The translations under genes and the position numbers were made by a program. The notes beneath the pieces are model-generated. The model saw nothing but the letters and a program-made list of their open reading frames with translations. It was not told the origin of the DNA and ran no database searches. Shown here in pieces: positions 1 to 6,377 of a stretch of DNA of 16,385 nt. Every line of letters starts with the position of its first letter. Position 1 is the first letter of the stretch. Origin of the DNA: an uncultured Eubacteriales bacterium (GTDB lineage Bacteria > Bacillota > Clostridia > Oscillospirales > Ruminococcaceae); assembly GCA_900318545.1 (NCBI GenBank), contig ONLC01000060.1, positions 1 to 16,385 on the forward strand, read 5' to 3'.

Positions 1-1578
1 GTATCTGCTTCTGTACAGAGAGCCATCCTGAAGTTCAAGGAGAACAACGCAGATATCCATGACCTTCCAAACAAGGTTACATTCCAGCTGAATGATACAC
101 ATCCAACTGTAACAGTTGCAGAGCTTATGAGAATCCTTGTTGATGAGGAGAATCTTGAGTGGGATGATGCTTGGGATATCACATGCAGAACATGCGCATA
201 TACAAACCATACAATCATGGCTGAGGCACTTGAGAAGTGGCCAATCGACCTCTTCCAGAAGCTTCTTCCTAGAGTATATCAGATCGTTGATGAGATCAAC
301 CGTAGATTCGTTCTTAAGATTGAAGATATGTATCCGGGCAACCAGGATAAGGTACGCAGCATGGCTATCCTCTATGATGGTCAGGTTAAGATGGCACACC
401 TTGCAATCGCCGGATCTTACTCCGTAAATGGTGTTGCTAAACTTCATACAGAGATCTTGAAGAAGCGTGAGCTTCGTGATTTCTACGAGATGCGTCCGGA
501 GCAGTTCAACAACAAGACAAACGGTATTACACAGAGAAGATTCCTTCTCCATGCAAACCCATTGCTTGCTGACTGGGCTACAAAGAAGGTCGGCGAGGGC
601 TGGATCACAGATCTTCCGGTACTTGAAGGTCTGAAGAAGTACGCAACAGACAAGAAGGCTCAGAAGGAGTTCATGGACATTAAGTACAAGAACAAGGTTC
701 GTCTGGTTGAGTACATCAAGGAACACAATGGTATCGATGTAGATCCGAACTCTATCTTTGATGTTCAGGTTAAGAGACTTCATGAGTACAAGAGACAGCA
801 GCTTAACATCCTTCATGTTATGCATCTGTACAATGAGTTGAAGGCAAATCCGGATATGGATTTCGAGCCAACAACATTCATCTTCGGTGCAAAGGCAGCT
901 GCCGGTTACAAGACAGCAAAGCTTACAATTAAGTTGATCAACTCTGTAGCAGACGTGATCAATAATGATAAGTCTATCAAGGGCAAGATCAAGGTTGTAT
1001 TCATTGAGAACTACCGTGTATCAAACGCAGAGATTATCTTCGCTGCAGCAGATGTATCGGAGCAGATCTCAACAGCTTCCCGTGAGGCTTCCGGTACAGG
1101 TAACATGAAGTTCATGTTGAACGGTGCGGTTACACTTGGTACGATGGATGGTGCAAACGTAGAGATCGTAGAGGAAGTTGGTAAGGAGAACGCATTTATC
1201 TTTGGACTTTCAGCTGAGGAAGTAATGAAGTACGAGAAGGATGGCGGTTACTATCCAATGGACATCTACAATTCAAATCCAAAGGTTAAGAAGGTTCTTG
1301 ACCAGCTGGTAGATGGCACTTACTCAAATGGCGATAAGGAATTGTTCCGTGACTTATATGATTCTCTTGTAATGAAGGACGTATACTTCACATTGAAGGA
1401 TTTCGATTCTTATGCAGATGCACAGAAGCGTGTAAACAAGGCATACAAGGATAAGGCTAACTGGGCTAAGATGGTTATGCTCAACACTGCTTGTGCCGGT
1501 AAGTTCTCTTCTGATAGAACAATCGAAGAGTATGCACAGGAGATCTGGAAGCTTGAGAAAGTAGAAGTTACATTGTAA
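1..1578 (+). CDS. glgP: Glycogen/alpha-glucan phosphorylase, C-terminal part (5' truncated by window edge)
   Basis: PLP-dependent phosphorylase that releases glucose-1-phosphate from the non-reducing ends of glycogen or maltodextrin in the cytoplasm. The frame is open from base 1 (VSASVQRAIL...) and encodes 525 residues. The family is usually about 800-830 residues, so roughly 290 N-terminal residues lie outside the window. Visible family motifs are FQLNDTHPTVTVAELMRI near the window start, YTNHTIMAEALE, FNNKTNGITQRRF, and the PLP site EASGTGNMKF, whose lysine codon is 1108-1110. The family motif GTMDGANVEI follows. The C-terminus (EEYAQEIWKLEKVEVTL) looks complete. Codon use is strongly biased (AAG, GGT, ACA, CTT), as in a highly expressed gene. 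It is the only large plus-strand gene in the left half and ends at a strong terminator. Identity is very secure; the gene symbol (glgP versus malP) is less so. Confidence 0.96.
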   Translation, partial: VSASVQRAILKFKENNADIHDLPNKVTFQLNDTHPTVTVAELMRILVDEENLEWDDAWDITCRTCAYTNHTIMAEALEKWPIDLFQKLLPRVYQIVDEINRRFVLKIEDMYPGNQDKVRSMAILYDGQVKMAHLAIAGSYSVNGVAKLHTEILKKRELRDFYEMRPEQFNNKTNGITQRRFLLHANPLLADWATKKVGEGWITDLPVLEGLKKYATDKKAQKEFMDIKYKNKVRLVEYIKEHNGIDVDPNSIFDVQVKRLHEYKRQQLNILHVMHLYNELKANPDMDFEPTTFIFGAKAAAGYKTAKLTIKLINSVADVINNDKSIKGKIKVVFIENYRVSNAEIIFAAADVSEQISTASREASGTGNMKFMLNGAVTLGTMDGANVEIVEEVGKENAFIFGLSAEEVMKYEKDGGYYPMDIYNSNPKVKKVLDQLVDGTYSNGDKELFRDLYDSLVMKDVYFTLKDFDSYADAQKRVNKAYKDKANWAKMVMLNTACAGKFSSDRTIEEYAQEIWKLEKVEVTL

Positions 1579-1597
1579 TTTCATAGATAGGAATAGA

Positions 1598-1671
1598 AGC
1601 ACGCGGATGCGTGTGTAGGTCATCACGTTGACGCGTGGTGATGGATATGAGCGGCTGTGCGTGCACAGCCG
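1598..1671 (+). other. Three consecutive hairpins in the glgP 3' region
   Basis: Three separate inverted repeats lie between the glgP stop and its terminator. CACGC/GCGTG pairs at 1600-1613 with a 4-nt loop. CATCAC/GTGATG pairs at 1621-1643. CGGCTGTG/CACAGCCG pairs perfectly at 1652-1671 with a 4-nt loop. They differ in sequence, so they are not a tandem repeat. They could stabilise the mRNA 3' end or be a processed small RNA; function is not known. Confidence 0.5.
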
Positions 1672-1685
1672 GTTATATGAGAGAG

Positions 1686-1715
1686 GGCTGTCACCGATGG
1701 TGGCAGCCTTTTTTT
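1686..1715 (+). terminator. Rho-independent terminator after glgP
   Basis: GGCTGTCACC (1686-1695), GAT loop, GGTGGCAGCC (1699-1708), then seven T. The stem is 10 bp with one G-U pair. It ends the glgP transcript, and its T-tract merges into the first unit of repeat array 1. Confidence 0.93.
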
Positions 1716-2260
1716 GTGTAAAGCAAGCTGGATTAGGAAGCTTACTCCAAGTGTGGAGATTGAAGAAGAGCTGTAGTTGGAGCAAAGCAAGCTAGATTAG
1801 GAAGCTTACTCCAAGTGTGGAGATTGGTGAAAAGCTGGAATTGGAGCAAAGCAAGCTGGATTAGGAAGCTTACTCCAAGTGTGGAGATTGTAGAAAAGCT
1901 GTAGTTGGAGTAAAGCAAGCTGATTTGGGAAGCTTACTCCAAGAGTGGAGATTGATGAAAAGCTGTAGTTGGAGCAAAGCAAGCTAGATTAGGAAGCTTA
2001 CTCCAAGCGTGGGGATTGGTGAAAAGCTGGAATTGGAGCAAAGCAAGCTGGTTAGGGAGGCTTGCTCCAAGTGTGAAGAGAAAGAAGAAAATCGGTTTGG
2101 AGCAAGAAAGAAAAAAGAAGAGATTTGCTCCAAACCGAAAGAAATAATAGAAAAGAAACAAGGAGTAACAAGAGAAAAAATAAGAAATTACTCCAAGTCG
2201 AAAGAAATAATAGAAAAGTTAGTGGGAGCAAATAAGAATAAATATTAGATGCTGCTCACA
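1713..2260. repeat. Tandem array 1: 64-bp units with TTGGAG and CTCCAA alternating every 32 bp
   Basis: CTCCAA starts at 1745, 1809, 1873, 1937, 2001, 2065, 2128 and 2191. TTGGAG starts at 1777, 1841, 1905, 1969, 2033 and 2097, then degenerates to AAGGAG (2160) and TGGGAG (2223). Steps are 32 bp, with two of 31. Each unit is a 38-bp block with dyad arms (TTGGAGCAAA, 18 bp, CTTACTCCAA) plus a 26-bp linker. Linkers are conserved between units, so this is not a CRISPR array. Units 2 and 5 (192 bp apart) are nearly identical, suggesting duplication of a three-unit block. From about 2066 the filler becomes A-rich and divergent, but hexamer spacing holds. A 64-bp period breaks any reading frame, so short ORFs here are not genes. 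Confidence 0.95.
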
Positions 2261-2266
2261 AAAGAA

Positions 2267-2295
2267 AAATTATAAGAAATAATGTTCTATAATTT
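2267..2295 (-). terminator. Possible AT-rich terminator of the nuclease-like gene
   Basis: Read on the minus strand, AAATTATA (2295-2288) pairs with TATAATTT (2274-2267), followed by TTCTTTT. The hairpin overlaps the stop codon and has no GC pairs, so it is weak. Confidence 0.3.
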
Positions 2296-3043
2296 GTCGA
2301 ACCCAGTCAGAATCAAGGGGAGCACGTCTGGCTTCATATGTCAGAATTAAACTGTCATCAGGAAAGATGCCATGCTCGCAGTAGGAGGAAATCTTCCTTG
2401 TTGTTTTGTCAACATATTCAAAATCATCCATCATACCAAAATGCTCCCAATAATAAATTTTTCCCGTCTTCGGATGCTGAATAGTAAAATCTGGATAGAG
2501 AAGTAAATTTCCGATTTGAATTGCACATTCATATCGAAAAGGAATCTGGTAAGAGAATAGTGTATTGGCAATAAATGCTTCTGATTTGGAACGTACTTTG
2601 ATACCAGAATATGTATTGTGAATTAGATTTTCTGGATTTTTTGTGCATGTCTCAAAATCTGTAGACCAATCTTTCTTATCGCTAAATAAGATTTCCGTAA
2701 GTAATTTGCTGTAGTTGGAATTTTCCGCTAATAGTTTGGAAGTTTCAGAATCTAAAGTAGGAATTGTTTCAAGAGAGTAACATAGATAATCAATCTCATG
2801 TTGATAATCGGATAATTTAGCTTGATAATAACGCTTCTGAATAAGCTGCTCTGCTAAGTGACGCTGCGTTTTGGGTAAGTATTTCTTTTGGTTATCTTTA
2901 CCTTTCCGAATAAACCATTTAATGTAGTGCCCATCACGTTCACAATAGAGCTTTCCATCAGGAAACTCTTTGAGCTTTTTCTGGAGCCAAAGAATTTGAT
3001 TAGTTAGGAAATCAAGTCGTTTTTGAATTTTTTGTGTAGTCAT
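2270..3043 (-). CDS. Orphan PD-(D/E)XK-like nuclease-family hypothetical protein
   Basis: 257 residues from the ATG at 3043, chosen because TTGAGG lies six bases upstream; an upstream in-frame ATG at 3118 gives a Lys/Asn-rich tail without a ribosome site. Residues 1-75 are basic and helical, with a motif resembling 'LP.GKL.C...G.Y.KW' and 'YLPK'. The C-terminal half looks like an endonuclease fold: RSKSE (E155), a beta strand, YPDF (D185), and IYYWEHFG (E200), followed by LILTYE. This matches the acidic pattern of PD-(D/E)XK nucleases, but the usual lysine two residues after the second acid is not evident (WEHFG). I know similar lone proteins from Lachnospiraceae without an established role. 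It stands alone between array 1 and a second repeat region, in lower-GC DNA than its neighbours. Catalytic activity is inferred. Confidence 0.75.
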   Translation of the reverse strand: MTTQKIQKRLDFLTNQILWLQKKLKEFPDGKLYCERDGHYIKWFIRKGKDNQKKYLPKTQRHLAEQLIQKRYYQAKLSDYQHEIDYLCYSLETIPTLDSETSKLLAENSNYSKLLTEILFSDKKDWSTDFETCTKNPENLIHNTYSGIKVRSKSEAFIANTLFSYQIPFRYECAIQIGNLLLYPDFTIQHPKTGKIYYWEHFGMMDDFEYVDKTTRKISSYCEHGIFPDDSLILTYEARRAPLDSDWVRQIIEHYFL

Positions 3044-3148
3044 AAGTACCTCAACTTTCTTATTTTGTTTATTTTTTTGTGTATTACTTTTTTGGAAAAT
3101 GAATTGTTTTTCAAGCAAATATAAAATTTACTACTGTCAAAATTGCTT

Positions 3149-3177
3149 ATTATACTCAAAAAATGGGGTATAGATAA
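3149..3177 (-). promoter_or_regulatory. Candidate promoter of the nuclease-like gene
   Basis: On the minus strand a perfect -10 TATAAT (3154-3149) lies 17 bp from a poor -35 TTATCT (3177-3172). It is about 105 bp upstream of the ATG. AT-rich surroundings make chance matches likely. Confidence 0.35.
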
Positions 3178-3370
3178 GAATATAGAAGACTCATTAAAGA
3201 AATAAATGAGCTAACCATGGATAAACAATAGCATGAATGATGTAGGCTTGTAAAGAACTTTTTGAGTAGAAAATGTAAGTTTAGGAGATTTGCACAAATT
3301 TAAAGAAAAATAGAGTGGGGAAAAACAGATAAAATATAAGATTTGCACCAAACGAAGAACATGTGATTGA

Positions 3371-3550
3371 GTTGCAACAAAGAAAAAACCAAAAATATGT
3401 GATTAGGTTGCAACAGAGAAAAAATCAAAAAAATATGTAATTGGGTTGCAACAGAGAAAAATCCAAAAATATGTGATGAAGTTACAATATAGTAAATCCC
3501 AAAAGTATGTGACAGAGTAGTGGTATAAAGTAAACCAAAAGGGAAAAAGC
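3371..3550. repeat. Degenerate 36-bp tandem repeat with GTTGCAAC palindrome
   Basis: GTTGCAAC starts at 3371, 3407 and 3445, then decays to GTTACAAT at 3481 and GTAGTGGT at 3517. Steps are 36, 38, 36 and 36 bp. Between palindromes lies an A-rich core (AGAGAAAAATCCAAAAATAT-like). GTTGCAAC is its own reverse complement. The last units are strongly degraded. Confidence 0.8.
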
Positions 3551-3635
3551 TCCAAATTGTAAGGAGTTTAATTAGGTTTATTAAAGTAGGTAATCTGTCA
3601 GAAACAAACTTAATTCCTTTAAATGGAACGCTCAA

Positions 3636-4571
3636 TTATTCGGATAGAATTGGTTTCATGGACGACGACATCATGCAATATCCAGCTATGTTACAATCAG
3701 ATAACATGGAAACATTTGCATCTGAAATTCCACCGATGGCGTACACTGGAATAGAAACAGCATGGCAGATTGACTTCAGCCAGTCAATACCTCTTCCTGG
3801 AAGCCCCTTTTTACAATCTGTTGTAAAGATATGTCCGGCGGTGATGTAGTCTGCACCATGTGATTCTGCAAAGACAGCGTCCTCTACACTGTGGATAGAG
3901 GTTCCGATCTTTTTGATGTGAGGATATTTTCTTCGGAAGCCGTCAGAAGATGTTGTTGCGGATATAGTGGCATTCTCATGGGACAGACCATTATCTGAAG
4001 TTATAACAGAGGTACCATGAGTCAGATCGTTATTTGAAGTTATAACAGAGGCATCAGAAGTCAGGACAGAACTTTTAGATAATAAATTCTGAAAATTATT
4101 TTGTGCTGAATTGCCTGAGTGACCAAGTAAATTCGTAAATATGGGAAATGGCAGGTGCAGATCTGTACCGAATTCCTCAGCAACCGCAGGAAAATTGTGT
4201 ACAATGATGCGAGAAGGCATTATGTTGATTCCATCAGGGCATATTGATTTTGTGAAGGTAGAATTATCTGATCTTGAGTTAATGGTAAGTGGATTATTTG
4301 GATATGCACAGTTATTGGAGGTCAAGTTGGTCGCGGAGGGATAGGAATGCTGCGCAGAGAAAATATCAGCGATAAATTCATGGTATTCCTCTACGCTTAG
4401 ATCCTTTTCACGAACTAAAATTTTATCATAAGAATTATTGTTTAGAAGCGCACAAATCTGGCGGGATAAACATGTGAGCGGTGTGTCCTCTGCACTTACT
4501 AAGCCTGCCTGTTTGTATAATTCATAGCATATAGTCCGGTTTGTTACTGCGATTCGTGTGTTCATTGTCAT
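3636..4571 (-). CDS. thiE: ThiE/TenI-family thiamine phosphate synthase-like protein with two low-complexity inserts
   Basis: 311 residues, against about 200-215 usual for the family. Recognisable core pieces are RIAVTNRTIC (5-14), ILVREKDLS (51-59), RIIVHNFPAVAEEFGTDLHLPFPIF (121-145), KIGTSIHSVEDA (221-232), YITAGHIFTTDCKKGLPGRG (242-261) and IPVYAIGGIS (274-283). This is the TIM-barrel order of ThiE/TenI. Two Ser/Asn/Thr-rich inserts (about 74-118 and 148-212) interrupt it, the second holding a 13-aa repeat (SVITSNNDLTHGT / SVITSDNGLSHEN). The usual ND motif of ThiE is replaced by HN, so joining of HMP-PP and thiazole phosphate is likely from context but not certain. It is last in the thi operon, separated from thiH by array 2. 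The start has only a weak AAGGAT-like site 12 bases upstream; an ATG at 4565 is an alternative. Confidence 0.82.
   Translation of the reverse strand: MTMNTRIAVTNRTICYELYKQAGLVSAEDTPLTCLSRQICALLNNNSYDKILVREKDLSVEEYHEFIADIFSAQHSYPSATNLTSNNCAYPNNPLTINSRSDNSTFTKSICPDGINIMPSRIIVHNFPAVAEEFGTDLHLPFPIFTNLLGHSGNSAQNNFQNLLSKSSVLTSDASVITSNNDLTHGTSVITSDNGLSHENATISATTSSDGFRRKYPHIKKIGTSIHSVEDAVFAESHGADYITAGHIFTTDCKKGLPGRGIDWLKSICHAVSIPVYAIGGISDANVSMLSDCNIAGYCMMSSSMKPILSE
3990..4067. repeat. 39-bp direct repeat inside thiE
   Basis: Two adjacent copies of a 39-bp sequence, each containing GAAGTTATAACAGAGG on the plus strand. They encode the 13-aa repeats of the second ThiE insert. The 39-bp length preserves the frame and matches the repeat length in thiH. 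Confidence 0.85.
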
Positions 4572-4965
4572 ATTCGTTCAACATCCTTTTTGAGTAAGCC
4601 CTTAATATTTGTATAATTACTCCAATCAAAGAGAAAGCAAGTCAATAATGGTTGGAGCAAAAACGGATAGTAAGTATGAGTTTGCTCCAACTAAGGAAAA
4701 ACCAAGTCAGTAATGGTTGGAGCAAAACGGATAGTAAATATGAGTTTGCTCCAACTAAGGAAAAACCAAGTCAGTAATGGTTGGAGCAAAACGAATGTTA
4801 AATACGAATTTACTCCAATTATTATGCAATGAAGCTTAGGATAGTTGAAGTGCTTTTGATATATAGTATAAGTATATCCAATATTAAAAATTCCCCAACC
4901 AATAACTAACTAAGCCATGATTCTACATGCCTAAATCAAAATTCCTAAATTGAAATCCCCCAAAC
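4572..4965. other. thiH-thiE intergenic region
   Basis: 394 bp of AT-rich DNA inside an otherwise tight operon. Array 2 occupies 4589-4850. The remaining 115 bp next to thiH show no gene, no convincing terminator and no clear promoter. Confidence 0.6.
4589..4850. repeat. Tandem array 2: same 32-bp alternating TTGGAG/CTCCAA geometry as array 1
   Basis: CTCCAA starts at 4620, 4685, 4749 and 4813. TTGGAG starts at 4652, 4717 and 4781. Degenerate copies flank them: TTTGAG at 4589 and TTGAAG at 4845. Steps are 31, 32, 33, 32, 32, 32, 32 and 32 bp. The 38-bp dyad block has perfect arms TTGGAGCAAA and TTTGCTCCAA around 18 bp, then a 26-bp linker. Filler sequence (CTAAGGAAAAACCAAG..., ACGGATAGTAAATATGAG) is unrelated to array 1, so only the hexamers and their spacing are shared. 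It lies between thiH and thiE and could fold into hairpins in the operon mRNA. Confidence 0.93.
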
Positions 4966-6306
4966 CTAATTATGATATTCCTCCGTGTACAAGTAATCAT
5001 TCAATACCGGCTGCATGCCCTGGGCGCGGATGGCATCGTAGATTTCCTCGAAGCTACGGTTGTCAGCAATCTCGAACTGTTCATCCCCGGCATCTGCAGC
5101 ATCAACCTGTGAACCGTCATTTACGCATGCGTGAGCAGCATCAGCCTGTGAACCGTTATTTGCGCATGCCAGACCATCGTCTGTCTGTGCGCTATTATTC
5201 GCACTTTTCTGGACAGAATCTATCTTTGTTACTTCATGTGCTTCGTACTTTTCCTTGTGATCGCCGATACCGGTCGATACACCCGCGGAAATCTTTGTCG
5301 CGGCGATGCGGATGATGCCGTCACGGAAACGCGCTTCCTCACGGGAAGAAACGGTGATTGCTGCAAATGGCAGGAACAGACGGTAAGCACATAATATCTG
5401 GCAGAGGACATTTTCATGGACATCCTTTGGATTGATCTTGTCGTTGTTGATGATCGGGCGCAGACGCGGACAGGAAATAGACATTTCTGCATGCGGGTAT
5501 TTCCGCTGTAAATAATAGACGTGCAGGGCTGTCGCAAGCGCATCTGTGTGGTAGTCATCAAGTCCGAGCAACGCGGAGAATCCGACACCGCGCATGCCAC
5601 CGCGAAGCGCGCGTTCCTGCGCGTCAAAACGGTATGGCCATACACGCTTGTGTCCCATCAGATGAAGCGTCTCATACTTGTCTGGGTTGTAAGTCTCCTG
5701 GAAGACAGTGATGTAGTCGGCACCGCACTCATGCAGATAGTGGTATTCGTCAGTATTGACCGGGTAGATCTCCAGACCGATATTCCGGAAATATTTCCGC
5801 GCCAGCTTGCACGCTTCGCCGATGTATTTCACGTCACTTACGGCGCGGCTCTCGCCGGTCAGCATCAGGATTTCCTCAATGCCGGAATCTGCGATGACCT
5901 TCATCTCTGCTTCCATTTCTGCTTCGGTAAGCTTCTTTCTGTGAATGTGGTTGTAGCAGTTGAAACCGCAGTATACACAGTAATTCTCGCAATAGTTTGC
6001 AATGTATAGCGGGGTGAAAATGTATACACAGTCGCCGAAATGTGCCAACCGCTCCTTCTGTGCCAGAGCAGCCATTTCCTCCAAATGTGGAAGTGCGGCA
6101 GGGGATAAAAGTGCTTTGAAATCTTCAATGCCACAGTGTCCCTGCTTCGCATTTGCAAGGGCTGTGCGGACATCCGCATCAGTGTAAGCGTTGTAATCAT
6201 AGGACTGCATGGCTGCGCGCACCTTGTCCTTGATATCAGAATCCAGCACTTCCATGCCGTCCATATATTCCATATGGTTGGTACGGGATGCCGGGTTTTC
6301 CTCCAA
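4966..6306 (-). CDS. thiH: 2-iminoacetate synthase ThiH (radical SAM tyrosine lyase)
   Basis: Cleaves tyrosine to dehydroglycine and p-cresol using SAM and a [4Fe-4S] cluster, feeding thiazole formation by ThiG. The cluster motif CENYCVYC gives C106, C110 and C113 (CX3CX2C). Clostridial ThiH motifs follow: YNHIHRKKL, ILMLTGESR, GLEIYPVNTDEY, VFQETYNPDKYETLH, GGMRGVGFSALLGLDD, SCPRLRPIINND and ISAGVSTGIGDH. A low-complexity insert at about 362-408 holds a 13-aa repeat exactly where relatives have only a short loop before GDEQFEIADNRS. The start is doubtful. The AGGAGG at thiG's stop serves an ATG at 6361 in another frame, while the ThiH frame stays open back to the thiG stop with no ATG. The given start is a TTG; the next in-frame ATG is at 6273. 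A one-base frameshift near 6345-6360 is likely. Confidence 0.92.
   Translation of the reverse strand: MEENPASRTNHMEYMDGMEVLDSDIKDKVRAAMQSYDYNAYTDADVRTALANAKQGHCGIEDFKALLSPAALPHLEEMAALAQKERLAHFGDCVYIFTPLYIANYCENYCVYCGFNCYNHIHRKKLTEAEMEAEMKVIADSGIEEILMLTGESRAVSDVKYIGEACKLARKYFRNIGLEIYPVNTDEYHYLHECGADYITVFQETYNPDKYETLHLMGHKRVWPYRFDAQERALRGGMRGVGFSALLGLDDYHTDALATALHVYYLQRKYPHAEMSISCPRLRPIINNDKINPKDVHENVLCQILCAYRLFLPFAAITVSSREEARFRDGIIRIAATKISAGVSTGIGDHKEKYEAHEVTKIDSVQKSANNSAQTDDGLACANNGSQADAAHACVNDGSQVDAADAGDEQFEIADNRSFEEIYDAIRAQGMQPVLNDYLYTEEYHN
5096..5173. repeat. 39-bp direct repeat inside thiH
   Basis: GCAGCATCARCCTGTGAACC begins at 5096 and again at 5135 on the plus strand, a 39-bp step. 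The repeats encode ANNGSQADAAHAC and VNDGSQVDAADAG in the ThiH insert. The length is a multiple of three, so the frame is kept. Confidence 0.88.
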
Positions 6307-6360
6307 GTCCTTCTTGCGCTTCTGCGCTTCCGGGGAGAGGTAGTGTATATTCTTGTTCCA

Positions 6361-6377
6361 TTCGTTATTTTCCTCCT
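6361..6377 (-). promoter_or_regulatory. Strong ribosome site and ATG out of frame with thiH
   Basis: On the minus strand AGGAGG (6377-6372) overlaps the thiG stop TAG (6378-6376) and stands ten bases before ATGGAACAAG (from 6361). That ATG does not read into ThiH. The ThiH frame across the same DNA gives a plausible N-terminus (NKNIHYLSPEAQKRKKDLEE). Removing one base near the ATG would give MNKNIHYLSP or MEQEYHYLSP. Confidence 0.7.

Larger units (their letters stand above)
3044..3635. other. AT-rich gene-free spacer
   Basis: 592 bp between the nuclease-like gene and the thiE-like stop. It holds the candidate promoter at 3149-3177 and the 36-bp repeats at 3371-3550. Isolated TTTGCACCAA (3342) and CTCCAA (3550) resemble arms of the 64-bp arrays but lack their 32-bp spacing. 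The 111-codon minus-strand open frame here is repeat translation, and I do not call it a gene. Confidence 0.6.

Noticed and set aside
2009..2248. 79-aa Lys/Glu-rich plus-strand ORF
   Set aside because: It is translation of repeat array 1; a 64-bp period does not keep a frame, and there is no ribosome site.
1713..2260. CRISPR array
   Set aside because: The 38-bp block and 26-bp linker resemble repeat and spacer, but linkers are conserved between units and no cas gene is present.
3044..3118. 25-residue N-terminal extension of the nuclease-like protein
   Set aside because: It is Lys/Asn/Gln low complexity with no ribosome site, whereas the ATG at 3043 has one.
3300..3635. 111-aa hydrophobic minus-strand ORF after thiE
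   Set aside because: The 36-bp repeat is a multiple of three and stays open by composition. It has no ribosome site, and its Phe/Leu/Ile/Ser-rich repeats look like translated A-rich satellite.
5521..6009. Plus-strand ORFs of 121-162 aa opposite thiH
   Set aside because: They lie antisense to a well-conserved gene, lack ribosome sites, and show no sensible protein composition.
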